Shown one piece after another: positions 53,991 through 64,000 of a stretch of 64,000 bases of DNA. The stretch's first letter is position 1; each line of letters starts with the position of its first letter. A model generated the notes under the pieces. The model had not been told where the DNA came from, ran no database searches, and saw only the letters and a list, made by a program, of their open reading frames with translations. Location of the stretch: positions 310,001 to 374,000 of the forward strand of contig NZ_JABSNU010000004.1 in assembly GCF_013266735.1 (NCBI RefSeq). The letters are read 5' to 3'. Source of the stretch: Pedobacter foliorum (GTDB lineage: Bacteria; Bacteroidota; Bacteroidia; Sphingobacteriales; Sphingobacteriaceae). The translations under genes were made by a program, and so were the position numbers.

Positions 53991-56522
53991 TTAAAATTTC
54001 TTTGTTTCGTTTGGTAATGAAAATAGACGATTGGATATATTATTATCTTCCATAAAACAAAGGCGTTCGTATTTAAACTCGTTTACTTTTATGGGATCTT
54101 TCATAGCAGTAAAAACTTCTATAATTAAATTATAAACGCTAAGACAATCTAGGTTTAGATGATTTCTCTTAAATAAATCAAGACACTCATTACTATAGTT
54201 ATAAGCCATAGTGTACTCTTTTTTATTTTTTGATTGATAGGCTTGAATTAATTTAATAATTGATTCAGTATATTTTGTGATTTTAAATCTTGATTTGTTG
54301 TCCGCTAAGGAAACAAGAATCTTTTCTAGTCTTTCTGTTTTATTATCTGGATCTGTCTTAGAACTGATAAGTGTAAAAATACTCATTAAAAAAACTGATA
54401 GCGGAGCTCGTTTTGAAAGAGCTTTTGCATGATGAGCGGAAATTGAATTAATAAGATTTAATGCGCTTCTTTTGTCCTCTGAGAATTGATTTAATATAAT
54501 GATAAGAAAATAAGAGATAGCCTGCTGAGGAGTAATATCACTAGGGTCTTGCGTTAATATTAGTGCCTCAATATCATTAAATATCAATTCCTCGTCTGAA
54601 TGTATATTCAAGATTTTAGAATGAATCAATGAGATGATTTGATCTGGTGCTACTAGCCATTTTGTACTTTTAAATTGTGCTAGTATTTCAATTCTCTCCT
54701 TAATTAGTGCTGTATCTAGACTTAAAATATCGAAAAAGGCTAAGAGTGAATGATAAATCAATAGATTTTCATTCGTATCAGTTACTTTAATAAGTACTGT
54801 TATGGCTTCTTTATAGCAAGAATCTATGAAGTCGAAATTAATTAATTCTTTAATTATGGCATCATGGAGTTTATGCTCCCTTAATAATTTAATTGTTTCA
54901 GGACTGTATTTATTACGGTATTCTAAATTCTCTGCGATAAAAAGAATCAAGTAATTTTTTTCGTAATTATTTAATTCAAGATTGAATATGTTATTTAAAG
55001 ATTTAAAATCACCAATTCTTATAATAAATCTAATTGTCCACTGTAAGAGTTGGAATTTAGCATTAGTGTTCTTGTATTCTTCTTTGATGTAATCAAAGAA
55101 AGAGCTATCTACTTTTAGATGGAATTTTTCTAAAAGTTCAATGAACAAGAAATATTCAAAAATATGGGGGTGAATGAAACGAACAAACTCACGAGGGTGA
55201 AATTCCTGCTGGCTTTTCTCCTCCATAAGTATTCCTTCAGATAGAAGCTCCATATATGCATTTTTAAATGCCGATAATTCACTAATAAGGTCGTCTTTTG
55301 GTACTGAATTGCCCTTTTTTCCATAATTAGTTAGCTGAATTATCTTCTTTAGGAATAGGATTTTTTCAGTGTAATAATTGGATCTATATATCTTGTCCTG
55401 AATGAAACGAGATATTAGCTCATAGAAGGTAATGTTAGTAGAATAATTAAAATGAGGGTCTTCTTCTTTTAGCTGATAATACAGCTGTATATGAAATGGG
55501 AATTTTAATTGAGCTTTAAGTTTTGCGTTTATTGCATTCGATTCAATTTTATTGATTTTTGCTAGAATTAAATCGACTTCTTTTTCTGTAAGTGGAGGAA
55601 CATTGGATACGTCATTGGCATTAAAGTAATTTCCTGGAAACCACTTAGTTTTCAAAAACGCAGAATGTCTTATTCGGTCATAAAATTTGATCCAGGTTGT
55701 GGATCTCATACTCATTACCAATTTAATCGATTCACTATCTTCAATATTACATATGAAGTTTATAATGCTTTCGAACAGTTGTTTTTTAAGATCACCTTTT
55801 ACAATTAATTCCGAAAAACCATCAAGAAAGATAATGAATTTACCTCCTGATGTATTATAATTTTGCTTTATATAGTTAATTAAACTATCCTTAGGGTGGA
55901 TACCTAATTGAAGCTTCAATTGATCCTCAAAATTTAGTATTGAATTGTCTTTATTGAAGAAACTATAAGCTGTAATGAATAGGAGCGTAGAGTCTTTGTA
56001 TTCTGGTGTATTACTATTAAGAAATTTTTCTGCCAAATGGCTAAGTAGAATAGTTCTGCCGTAGCCAGGTTGAGAAATAAAACAGGTGAAGCTATAATTA
56101 TTCTTGAAGAAATCCTCAAAATCATGTTCGGCAAATTTTCTGCCTATAGTCAGTTCATATGGCATTCCCGAACGATTCCTCACACTTTTTAGTGTGAAGT
56201 CAGTTACTTTAGATGCTTTATCATGAATCTCCTTCCAGCTACGAAGAGAAGTTTGCTTGCTTAGGTTTACTTGAATACTTCCGTTTTCAGGATATTCTTC
56301 ATTAACATATTCTGATAATGTGGTTAACGTAAACTTAGAAAAGTTATGCTTAACCATAGCGAAGCCAAATAATCTCTTGATCGTTGTTTCACTAACATTC
56401 TTGTTCAATGTCTTACTGATCTCAATCGAAATTCTTTTGCAATCTGCAGGTGTGATGGTTCGAATTCCTGTTTTGGATAGAATTAAGCTTTTGAGTTCGT
56501 TTAAGATAAATGTTTCATCCAT
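53991..56522 (-). CDS. NACHT-like NTPase with N-terminal HTH-like domain
   Basis: This 843-residue protein has a short N-terminal helical domain (about 15-80) with SETTIKRLFGF, typical of small Bacteroidota DNA-binding-like modules. An NTPase domain follows, with P-loop SQPGYGRT at 150-157 (Arg 156 where Lys is normal) and Walker B FIIFLDGFSEL near 230-239, a NACHT-type pattern. The remainder (about 400-843) is helical and could be a sensor of TPR/ARM type. bNACHT proteins of this general design act in phage defence in other bacteria. The role here is inferred. It is divergent from the giant adhesin. Confidence 0.8.
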   Translation of the reverse strand: MDETFILNELKSLILSKTGIRTITPADCKRISIEISKTLNKNVSETTIKRLFGFAMVKHNFSKFTLTTLSEYVNEEYPENGSIQVNLSKQTSLRSWKEIHDKASKVTDFTLKSVRNRSGMPYELTIGRKFAEHDFEDFFKNNYSFTCFISQPGYGRTILLSHLAEKFLNSNTPEYKDSTLLFITAYSFFNKDNSILNFEDQLKLQLGIHPKDSLINYIKQNYNTSGGKFIIFLDGFSELIVKGDLKKQLFESIINFICNIEDSESIKLVMSMRSTTWIKFYDRIRHSAFLKTKWFPGNYFNANDVSNVPPLTEKEVDLILAKINKIESNAINAKLKAQLKFPFHIQLYYQLKEEDPHFNYSTNITFYELISRFIQDKIYRSNYYTEKILFLKKIIQLTNYGKKGNSVPKDDLISELSAFKNAYMELLSEGILMEEKSQQEFHPREFVRFIHPHIFEYFLFIELLEKFHLKVDSSFFDYIKEEYKNTNAKFQLLQWTIRFIIRIGDFKSLNNIFNLELNNYEKNYLILFIAENLEYRNKYSPETIKLLREHKLHDAIIKELINFDFIDSCYKEAITVLIKVTDTNENLLIYHSLLAFFDILSLDTALIKERIEILAQFKSTKWLVAPDQIISLIHSKILNIHSDEELIFNDIEALILTQDPSDITPQQAISYFLIIILNQFSEDKRSALNLINSISAHHAKALSKRAPLSVFLMSIFTLISSKTDPDNKTERLEKILVSLADNKSRFKITKYTESIIKLIQAYQSKNKKEYTMAYNYSNECLDLFKRNHLNLDCLSVYNLIIEVFTAMKDPIKVNEFKYERLCFMEDNNISNRLFSLPNETKKF

Positions 56523-56820
56523 ACATTGTAATTGAGCGTCAAATTCTTGAACGTAACGAATATAATGCTTTATGTAGGAACAATGAATATTTCGTGTGTG
56601 GATAAAAAATGAACGTTAATGAATTAATTTCTTAATGTGTTGTTTTTCAGTTAATTGCGATTCATGTTGATTGTTGAGCCGTTTTTTTTATTCAAAAATG
56701 AACAAAATGAACGATTAATGAGGGTTTTTATGTTCTAAATGAACAATTCGAACGCGGCTTACGATCTAATCTATGATTAAAATTGTACCACGTTAATTAG
56801 ATAATCTCAATCCCTCTCCT
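56523..56820. promoter_or_regulatory. Intergenic region with four AATGAAC repeats
   Basis: The 298-base gap between the divergent NACHT and adhesin genes contains AATGAAC at 56608, 56697, 56706 and 56738, two of them continued as aatgaacg(a)ttaatga. No gene or terminator is seen. The sites could bind the HTH-like N-terminus of the NACHT protein or a regulator of the adhesin. Confidence 0.45.
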
Positions 56821-59800
56821 ATGAAATGGACATCTACCCTACCAGGAAATCTTAAAAAGTCTATTCTTGTTCTTATAAGTATTATAACTATAACGTTATT
56901 AAATACTAAATCGTATGCTCAAACGAAAAGCTATGCAACTACAGCTCCATCAAGTGGCCTAGTATCTTATGGTACATTACTTGGTGGCGGGTTTGGAGCT
57001 GGTAATACAAATCCAGGTTCCGGAGCCGGGTCAGTAACTGACCCAGGTAATGCTGCAATTGGAGATAATAGTTTCGCAACACTTTCTGCAAAGTATTTCA
57101 ATTTACTATTAGTAGGTAGTGAAGGAGAGGCTTGGTTGCAGTTGAAGAATCCAACACCAATAGCTGCAGGTAAAACTACATATATACGCTTTGATCAACC
57201 CACGGTTACAGGCATAAGTTTAGATCTTCTTAATTTAGTTGGAGATTTAACAGGATTGTTTAAAAATGAATTAGTTCAGCTTGATGTTTATTCTGGTGCA
57301 TCAAGTGGTAATAATGGTAATTTAGTTAACGCTTCAAATGTAAAAAGTACAGTAGTACGCGATGTCTCTGGTAATAATTATTTTGCTGTTACATCAACTG
57401 AGGCTTATAATTCAGTTAGGATTAGATTAAGGTTCAAAGGGAAACTGTTAGGCCTCGCTCTTGGTGCTGCTATTAACATGAAAGTGTATAATGGTTTTAC
57501 TGTCGCTTCAGAAAATTGTGCTCCATCAATATTTACCAATATCGGAGAATCTACAGGATTAAATGTTTCTTTAACACAATTGGTGATTAGTCCGGAAAAA
57601 GCAATAGATGGAAGTACATCTACTTTTTCTACATTGCAATCAGGCTTAGTAGGTTTAGGCTCTTCTGTTTCTCAAACTATATATTTAAATGGTTTATCAG
57701 GGGCTAATGATTACGCGAAAGTTCTGTTATCAACACCGGGGAGTGTACTAACTGTAAACTTAGCAAAGACAATCACAGTACAAGCTTATAATGGTAATGT
57801 TGCAATTGGAACACCTACTTCAATAAGTAATTTATTATCTCTTGATCTTCTTGGCTTATTATCAAATACTACTCCAACTCCAGTATTCTTTAAACCTGGT
57901 GCTTCTTTTGACCGTGTAAAAATAAGTATAGATAATGCACTTGCTGTAGGGGGGAATATTCTTTCAGGTGGATTGAATATTCATGAAGCATATCAAACTG
58001 TAGAGAAACCACTATTCGCAGGACTTACCAATGGCGCTGCCAGCGTATGTGGTAATCAAGTCGCTCTTTCAGTAACAAGTCCTAATGGAGGTTATACCTA
58101 TAATTGGTATAGATCTAACCCTGGATCTAATAATAAGGTTCTGTTAGCCGGAGCAAGTGGGGCAACTTATTCTGAGTCTAATTTAGCCGCTGGAACTTAT
58201 ACTTACTATCTATCGGCACAAAAAGCTGGATGTGCTGGTGAGTCCGATTTAGATAGTGCAAAAATAACAGTTACAGCTATTCCTGCTTTACCAACAGTTG
58301 CAACAGTTGCGCCTATTTGTTCAGGTTTAACTGCAACACTTAATGTAAGTAATCCTGTAACTGGAGTTATTTATAAATGGTATTCAACGGAAACAGGAGG
58401 AACTGCACTTGCTACTGGTAACAGTTACACAACTGTAGCTTTAGCAGCAAATGCAACCTATTATGTAGAGGCCGTTTCTGGTACTTGTGTTAGTACAACA
58501 AGAACTCAAATAGCGGTTACTATTGTTCCGCCACCTTCACTTGCTACTGTAACAACAAATAATGAAATTATTAGTGCAGGTCAATCAACCATACTTCGTG
58601 CTACAGCTGATGCTGGTAATATCATTAAATGGTATGCAGCTTCCTCAGGTGGTGTGGCATTGGCAACGGGAGCAAACTATACTACCCCTGTATTAACAGC
58701 TACCACTATATATTATGTAGAAACAGTAAATGCATCAGGATGTCTAAGTTCATCAAGGGTTCCTGTTACTGTTACAGTAGTACCAGTATCTACGGGACTT
58801 GCTTGTAATGCAGCAATAGCACAGCAAAGTGGAATAGATGGACTTTGTTTATTGTGCGGAATTTCCGATCCTGAAGCTTCCACTGATGCAAATCTTACCA
58901 ATTCAACAGGTATTAACCTGGCTGTTGGCGTAGGTGCAACAGGATATCAGCGTTTAATTTTCGCGAACAAAGGAGTTGCTACAGATAGCATCCGGTTAGA
59001 TCTTGGTATTCCAGGTGGTTTGGCAGATGTAGGGTTGCTTAGTTCAGCTACTGTTACTGTTTTTGATGGTACTGATGTAGTGAGCACTTATCCATTAAAC
59101 TCATCATTGTTAAACTTGGTGTTATTAAGTGGAAACAGAGTTAACGTAACGGTTCCTGCCGGTGGTGTTTACGACCGTGTCGAGATTCGTTTCGGTGGTG
59201 TGCTGACTGCGTTAACTACTTATAATGTTTACGGTGCAACCATCATTTATCCAAATCCAACTGTAGCCGCAACAGGTCAGGCAATTTGTTCAGGTAGTAC
59301 CACTACTTTAACTGCTACTGCCAATGGAGGTACTACTTTGAAATGGTATGCTTCTGCAGCTAGTGGTACAGCTTTAGCTACAGGAAATACTTTTACAACT
59401 CCGGCATTAACAGCCAATGCTACTTATTATATAGAGGTAGCAAAAGGAACTTGTGCAAATGCACAACGTGTTCCTGTATTGGTTACTGTAAATCCTGCCA
59501 TCACTTTTGCAACAACTACATTAGCTAATGCAGCTGTAAATTCGGTTTATTCGAAACAGATCACTGCAGCAACAGGAGGTACTCCGGCATTTACTTATGC
59601 AGTTGCTTCTGGCAGTACCCTTCCGGCAGGTCTGAGTTTATCGGCAACAGGAGCAATCAGCGGAACACCAACAGCTACCGGTGATTTCACTTTCTCTATT
59701 ATTGCTACTGATAGCAAAGGCTGTAATGCAACTGCTGCTTATACTTTAAAAGTAACTGCTGCTTTAGCGTTGGCAGATGCAACACTTCCAAACGGAACGG

Positions 59801-62800
59801 TTGGTACAACTTACCCTCCGCAAACTATTCCGGCTGCAACAGGTGGTACTGGTCCTTATGTTTATACGGCTACTAATCTGCCTCCGGGATTAACCTTTAA
59901 TCCTGCAACACATGTTATTTCAGGCACACCTACTCAAGCAGGAACTTTCACTGTTCCTGTTGTCGTAACCGATGCAACCGGAAATACCGTAACAAAAGAT
60001 TATACTATTATTGTAAGAGACCCACTGGTATTACCGACAGCTGTTTTGGCTGATGGTACAGTAGGTACATTATATCCAACACAAATTATTCCATCTGCTA
60101 CCGGTGGTCAGGGTCCTTATACCTATGCGGCAACAGGTTTGCCAGCAGGATTAACCTTTGATCCGGCTACCCGTCAGATCACAGGTACGCCTACAACTTC
60201 AGGAACTTCTACTGTTCCAGTAACTGTAACCGATGCAGACGGTAAAACCACAACAACTAACTATACGATTAAAGTAGTTGATCCATTGGCATTGGCACCA
60301 AAAGTACTTGCTGATGGTACAGCAGGTGTAGTGTATGCTACTCAAACTATTCCTGCCGCAACAGGCGGAACAGGACCTTATACTTACACTGCAACTAATC
60401 TACCTGCAGGATTGACTTTTGATATCGCTACCCGTGAAATCAAAGGCACTCCGACAGCTTCAGGAACAAGTAGTGTAAATGTAACCGCTAAAGATGCCGC
60501 CGGTAAAACAGTAACCCAGACTTATTCAATTAAAGTAAACGGGATATTGGTACTTCCAGGTGCAACTTTACCAAACGGATTGGTGGGTACAGTTTATACA
60601 GAACAGACCTTGCCAGCAGTAAGCGGTGGTACATCACCATACACTTATGCAGCAACAGGTGTTCCTGCAGGATTGAGCTTTGATCCAATAACCCGTAAAA
60701 TAAGTGGTACTCCAACCTTAGGAGGAAGCTTTACTATAAGATTAACAGCTACAGACAATGCCGGTATTTCAACCAGTACCGATTATGCCTTATTGGTAAA
60801 TGTAGGACAGCCAGTAGTTGCAGGTGTTACTACTTGTAATGGAACAACTGCAACTTTAACCGTAAGCAACACCTTACCAGGTGTTACTTATAACTGGTAT
60901 GCAGCAACTGGAAATACTTCAATTGCTTCGGGTTCAAGCTTCACTACTCCGGCATTAACCGCCACTACTACTTATTATGTAGAAGCCGTTTCGGGAACAG
61001 CAGTAAGCAACCGGACAGCAGTTACAGTAACTATTAACCCTGCTCCAGCTTTAGCTTCGATCTTGACTGCTAATGAAAATATCAGTTCGGGACAAACAGC
61101 AACACTTCGTGCAAGCACAACTGAAGCTGGCAGTACCATTAAATGGTATGCAGCTGCAACAGGTGGTGCGGCACTTGCAACTGGAGCAAACTATACTACT
61201 CCTGTATTAACAGCTACCACTACTTATTATGTAGGAACAGAAAGCGCGCAAGGATGTGCAAGCACAAGTAGAGTTCCGGTTACTGTTACAGTAACTCCAA
61301 TATCTACAGGGATTTCTTGTAATGCTGCAACTAGTCAGCAAAGTGGAATAGATGGACTTTGTTTACTATGTGGAGTTTCTGACGCAGCAGCTTCTACAGA
61401 TACAAATCCAAATAACTTTACTGGGATTAACCTTGCTGTTGGCGTAGGTGCAACAGGATATCAGCGTTTAATTTTCGCAAACAAGGGAGTTGCTACAGAT
61501 AGTATTCGTTTAGATCTTGGCATTCCAACTGGTCTGGCAGATGTAGGGGTGTTAAGTTCAACTACAGTTACAGTATTTAACGGTACCACTGTAGTGAGCA
61601 CTTATCCATTAAACTCATCGTTGTTAAACCTTGTATTGTTAAGTGGAAGCAGGGTTAATGTAACGGTTCCGGCAGGTGGTGTTTATGACCGTGTCGAGAT
61701 CCGTTTTGGAGCTTTAATTTCAGCCTTAACTACTTATAATGTTTATGGTGCAACAATCATTTATCCAAACCCAACTGTAGCTGCAACTGGCCAGGCAATT
61801 TGTTCAGGTAGTACTACTACTTTAACTGCAACTGCTAATGGAGGTACTACTTTGAAATGGTATGCTTCGGCAACTAGTGGTACAGCTTTAGCTACAGGAA
61901 ATACTTTTACAACTCCGGCATTAACAGCCAATACTACTTATTATATAGAGGTAGCTAAAGGAACTTGTGCAAATGCACAACGTGTTCCTGTATTGGTTAC
62001 CGTAAATCCAGCCATTACTTTTGCAACAACTACATTAGCTAATGCAGCTGTAAATTCAGTTTATTCGAAACAGATCACTGCAGCAACTGGAGGTACTCCA
62101 GCATTTACTTATGCAGTTGCTTCTGGCAGTACACTTCCGGCAGGTCTGAGTTTATCGGCAACAGGAGCAATCAGCGGAACCCCAACAGCTTTGGGTGATT
62201 TCACTTTCTCTATTATTGCTACTGATAGCAAAGGCTGTAATGCAACTGCTGCTTATACTTTAAAAGTAACGGCTGCTTTAGCATTGGCGGATGCAATACT
62301 TCCAAACGGAACGGTTGGTACAGTTTATCCTCCGCAAACTATTCCGGCTGCAACAGGTGGTACCGGTCCTTATGTTTATGTGGCTACTAACTTGCCTCCG
62401 GGATTAACCTTTAATCCTGGAACGCGTGTTATTTCAGGCACACCTACTCAAGCAGGAACTTTCACTGTTCCAGTTAAAGTAACCGATGCAATCGGAAATA
62501 CCGTAACAAAAGATTATACCATTATTGTAAGAGACCCATTGGTATTACCGACAGCTGTTTTGGCTGATGGTACAGTAGGTACATTATATCCAACACAAAT
62601 TATTCCATCTGCTACCGGTGGTCAGGGACCTTATACCTATGCGGCAACAGGTTTGCCAGCGGGATTAACCTTTGACCCAGCTACAAACAAGATTGATGGA
62701 ACCCCAACTACTTCAGGAACTTTCACTATTCCAGTGACAGTAACTGATGCAGATGGCAAAAAAGTAACAACTAACTATACGATTAAGGTCGTTGATCCAT

Positions 62801-64000
62801 TGGCATTGGCACCAAAAGTACTTGCTGATGGTAACGTAGGTGTTGTTTATGCAACACAGACTATTCCTGCTGCAACAGGCGGAACAGGACCTTATACTTA
62901 TACTGCAACTAACCTGCCTGCAGGATTAACTTTTGATGCAGCTACCCGCGAAATCAAAGGCACTCCGACAGCTTCAGGAATGAAAAATGTAAGTGTAACC
63001 GCTAAAGATGCTGCGGGAAAAACAGTAACCCAGACTTATTCAATTAAAGTAAACGGGATATTGGTACTTCCAGGTGCAACTTTACCAAACGGATTGGTGG
63101 GTACAGCTTATCCGGAACAGACCTTGCCAGCAGTAAGCGGTGGTACATCACCATACACTTATGCAGCAACAGGTGTTCCTGCAGGATTGACCTTTGATCC
63201 AATAACCCGTAAAATCAGTGGTACTCCAACCTTAGGAGGAAGCTTTACTATAAAATTAACAGCTACAGACAATGCCGGTATTTCAACCAGCACTGATTAT
63301 GCCTTATTGGTAAATGTGGGTCAGCCAGTAGTTGCAGGTGTTACTACTTGTAATGGAACGACTGGAACCTTAACAGTTAGCAATACCCTTCCAGGTGTTA
63401 CTTATAACTGGTATGCCGCAACCGGAAACACTTCAATTGCTTCAGGTTCAAGCTTCACTACTCCGGCATTAACCGCCACTACTACTTATTATGTAGAAGC
63501 AGTTTCAGGAACAGCAGTAAGCAGCCGTACAGCAGTTACAGTAACTATTAATCCTGCTCCGGCTCTAGCTTCGATCTTGACTGCCAATGAAAATATCAGT
63601 TCAGGACAAACAGCAACTCTTCGTGCAAGCACAACTGAAGCGGGCAGTACCATTAAATGGTATGCAGCTGCAACAGGTGGTGCGGCACTTGCAACAGGAG
63701 CAAACTATACTACTCCTGTATTAACAGCTACCACTACTTATTATGTAGGAACAGAAAGCGCACAAGGATGTGCAAGCACAAGCAGAGTTCTGGTTACTGT
63801 TACAGTAACAAGCGGACCAGTGAATCCAAACTGTAATGCTGCAACAACTCAGCAAAGTGGAATTGATGGAATTTGTTTATTGTGCGGAATCTCGGACGCA
63901 GGAGCTTCTACAGATGCAAACGCAAATAACTTTACAGGCATTAATCTGGCTGTTGGAGTAGGTGCATCAGGATATCAACGCTTAATTTTTGCTAATCAAG
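56821..64000 (+). CDS. Giant secreted repeat adhesin, 5' part (no stop in window)
   Basis: The frame from ATG 56821 stays open to the right edge, giving at least 2393 residues. A signal peptide (about 1-34, ...KSILVLISIITITLLNTKSYAQ) is followed by a unique N-terminal part of about 490 residues with lectin- or carbohydrate-binding-like sandwich pieces. Ig-like WY-type modules come next. From about residue 660 begin near-identical 838-residue super-units. Each contains one CNAA...QQSGIDG...LCG domain, WYA Ig-like modules, and five He_PIG/cadherin-like modules (TGGTGPY, LPPGLTFNP, ISGTPTQAG). It probably forms long surface fibres for adhesion or gliding; a T9SS tail would lie beyond the window. 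Confidence 0.9.
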   Translation, partial: MKWTSTLPGNLKKSILVLISIITITLLNTKSYAQTKSYATTAPSSGLVSYGTLLGGGFGAGNTNPGSGAGSVTDPGNAAIGDNSFATLSAKYFNLLLVGSEGEAWLQLKNPTPIAAGKTTYIRFDQPTVTGISLDLLNLVGDLTGLFKNELVQLDVYSGASSGNNGNLVNASNVKSTVVRDVSGNNYFAVTSTEAYNSVRIRLRFKGKLLGLALGAAINMKVYNGFTVASENCAPSIFTNIGESTGLNVSLTQLVISPEKAIDGSTSTFSTLQSGLVGLGSSVSQTIYLNGLSGANDYAKVLLSTPGSVLTVNLAKTITVQAYNGNVAIGTPTSISNLLSLDLLGLLSNTTPTPVFFKPGASFDRVKISIDNALAVGGNILSGGLNIHEAYQTVEKPLFAGLTNGAASVCGNQVALSVTSPNGGYTYNWYRSNPGSNNKVLLAGASGATYSESNLAAGTYTYYLSAQKAGCAGESDLDSAKITVTAIPALPTVATVAPICSGLTATLNVSNPVTGVIYKWYSTETGGTALATGNSYTTVALAANATYYVEAVSGTCVSTTRTQIAVTIVPPPSLATVTTNNEIISAGQSTILRATADAGNIIKWYAASSGGVALATGANYTTPVLTATTIYYVETVNASGCLSSSRVPVTVTVVPVSTGLACNAAIAQQSGIDGLCLLCGISDPEASTDANLTNSTGINLAVGVGATGYQRLIFANKGVATDSIRLDLGIPGGLADVGLLSSATVTVFDGTDVVSTYPLNSSLLNLVLLSGNRVNVTVPAGGVYDRVEIRFGGVLTALTTYNVYGATIIYPNPTVAATGQAICSGSTTTLTATANGGTTLKWYASAASGTALATGNTFTTPALTANATYYIEVAKGTCANAQRVPVLVTVNPAITFATTTLANAAVNSVYSKQITAATGGTPAFTYAVASGSTLPAGLSLSATGAISGTPTATGDFTFSIIATDSKGCNATAAYTLKVTAALALADATLPNGTVGTTYPPQTIPAATGGTGPYVYTATNLPPGLTFNPATHVISGTPTQAGTFTVPVVVTDATGNTVTKDYTIIVRDPLVLPTAVLADGTVGTLYPTQIIPSATGGQGPYTYAATGLPAGLTFDPATRQITGTPTTSGTSTVPVTVTDADGKTTTTNYTIKVVDPLALAPKVLADGTAGVVYATQTIPAATGGTGPYTYTATNLPAGLTFDIATREIKGTPTASGTSSVNVTAKDAAGKTVTQTYSIKVNGILVLPGATLPNGLVGTVYTEQTLPAVSGGTSPYTYAATGVPAGLSFDPITRKISGTPTLGGSFTIRLTATDNAGISTSTDYALLVNVGQPVVAGVTTCNGTTATLTVSNTLPGVTYNWYAATGNTSIASGSSFTTPALTATTTYYVEAVSGTAVSNRTAVTVTINPAPALASILTANENISSGQTATLRASTTEAGSTIKWYAAATGGAALATGANYTTPVLTATTTYYVGTESAQGCASTSRVPVTVTVTPISTGISCNAATSQQSGIDGLCLLCGVSDAAASTDTNPNNFTGINLAVGVGATGYQRLIFANKGVATDSIRLDLGIPTGLADVGVLSSTTVTVFNGTTVVSTYPLNSSLLNLVLLSGSRVNVTVPAGGVYDRVEIRFGALISALTTYNVYGATIIYPNPTVAATGQAICSGSTTTLTATANGGTTLKWYASATSGTALATGNTFTTPALTANTTYYIEVAKGTCANAQRVPVLVTVNPAITFATTTLANAAVNSVYSKQITAATGGTPAFTYAVASGSTLPAGLSLSATGAISGTPTALGDFTFSIIATDSKGCNATAAYTLKVTAALALADAILPNGTVGTVYPPQTIPAATGGTGPYVYVATNLPPGLTFNPGTRVISGTPTQAGTFTVPVKVTDAIGNTVTKDYTIIVRDPLVLPTAVLADGTVGTLYPTQIIPSATGGQGPYTYAATGLPAGLTFDPATNKIDGTPTTSGTFTIPVTVTDADGKKVTTNYTIKVVDPLALAPKVLADGNVGVVYATQTIPAATGGTGPYTYTATNLPAGLTFDAATREIKGTPTASGMKNVSVTAKDAAGKTVTQTYSIKVNGILVLPGATLPNGLVGTAYPEQTLPAVSGGTSPYTYAATGVPAGLTFDPITRKISGTPTLGGSFTIKLTATDNAGISTSTDYALLVNVGQPVVAGVTTCNGTTGTLTVSNTLPGVTYNWYAATGNTSIASGSSFTTPALTATTTYYVEAVSGTAVSSRTAVTVTINPAPALASILTANENISSGQTATLRASTTEAGSTIKWYAAATGGAALATGANYTTPVLTATTTYYVGTESAQGCASTSRVLVTVTVTSGPVNPNCNAATTQQSGIDGICLLCGISDAGASTDANANNFTGINLAVGVGASGYQRLIFANQ
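58804..64000 (+). repeat. 2514-bp tandem super-repeat inside the adhesin
   Basis: Three markers (tgtaatgc at 58804/61318/63832, aaatggtatg at 58627/61141/63655, gcaatttgttc at 59281/61795) all give a period of exactly 2514 bases (838 codons). Two full copies (58804-61317, 61318-63831) and the start of a third are visible. A sample of about 215 bases has nine differences between copies 1 and 2. The homology continues upstream to about 58300 at lower identity. Within a unit, He_PIG modules start 267, 261, 261 and 261 bases apart. Confidence 0.95.

Noticed and set aside
58713..60715. Two minus-strand frames of about 60 codons within the adhesin gene
   Set aside because: They are antisense to an unbroken, domain-rich plus-strand reading frame and have no own signals.

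Overview
The window reads as chromosomal DNA of a Bacteroidota bacterium, most likely Sphingobacteriaceae and close to Pedobacter. The signs are SusC/SusD outer-membrane pairs with an ECF sigma/FecR system, GH78, CotH and PNGase F-type secreted proteins, promoters of the TTTG / TAnnTTTG type, starts without Shine-Dalgarno sequences, and AT-rich spacers. No phage, insertion sequence, CRISPR array or rRNA operon was seen.

Bases 1-17500 are mostly core metabolism and housekeeping. The window opens inside a threonine leader peptide with a terminator/antiterminator (1-124) ahead of thrA-thrB-thrC. A META-domain lipoprotein follows, then metH-metF on the minus strand behind a clear SAM-I riboswitch. 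Next come a Bax-inhibitor-1 protein, a conserved hypothetical with murQ, a C-terminal processing protease, the GTPase pair era-der, and a tandemly duplicated tRNA-fMet / tRNA-Glu cassette.

Bases 17600-34200 are accessory. They hold a hypothetical exported protein, a Fic protein flanked by 33-bp direct repeats, a DUF4143-type ATPase preceded by three copies of a 20-bp repeat, a PNGase F-like glycosidase, a TonB-C protein, an SGNH hydrolase coupled to a very large PVC-type dehydrogenase/HEAT/cytochrome c protein, a collagen-like lipoprotein, a 54-residue membrane protein next to an RclA-like flavoprotein, and a GH78 rhamnosidase.

Bases 34250-45570 contain a GNAT acetyltransferase and a minus-strand locus in the order ECF sigma, FecR, SusC, SusD, GDPD/alkaline-phosphatase fusion, CotH. 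It looks like a trans-envelope-regulated uptake system, perhaps for phosphodiester-containing substrates. The FecR-SusC gap carries a plus-strand structured stretch ending in a terminator, the position and orientation expected of a DonS-type antisense sRNA.

Bases 45800-64000 hold regulators (GlxA/AraC, hybrid histidine kinase, NtrC-type activator, GbsR/MarR, Rrf2), a subtilase, and a NACHT-like ATPase divergent from a giant secreted adhesin. The adhesin runs off the right edge after at least 2393 codons. It is built from 838-residue super-repeats with an exact 2514-bp period, each containing nested 87-residue Ig-like modules.
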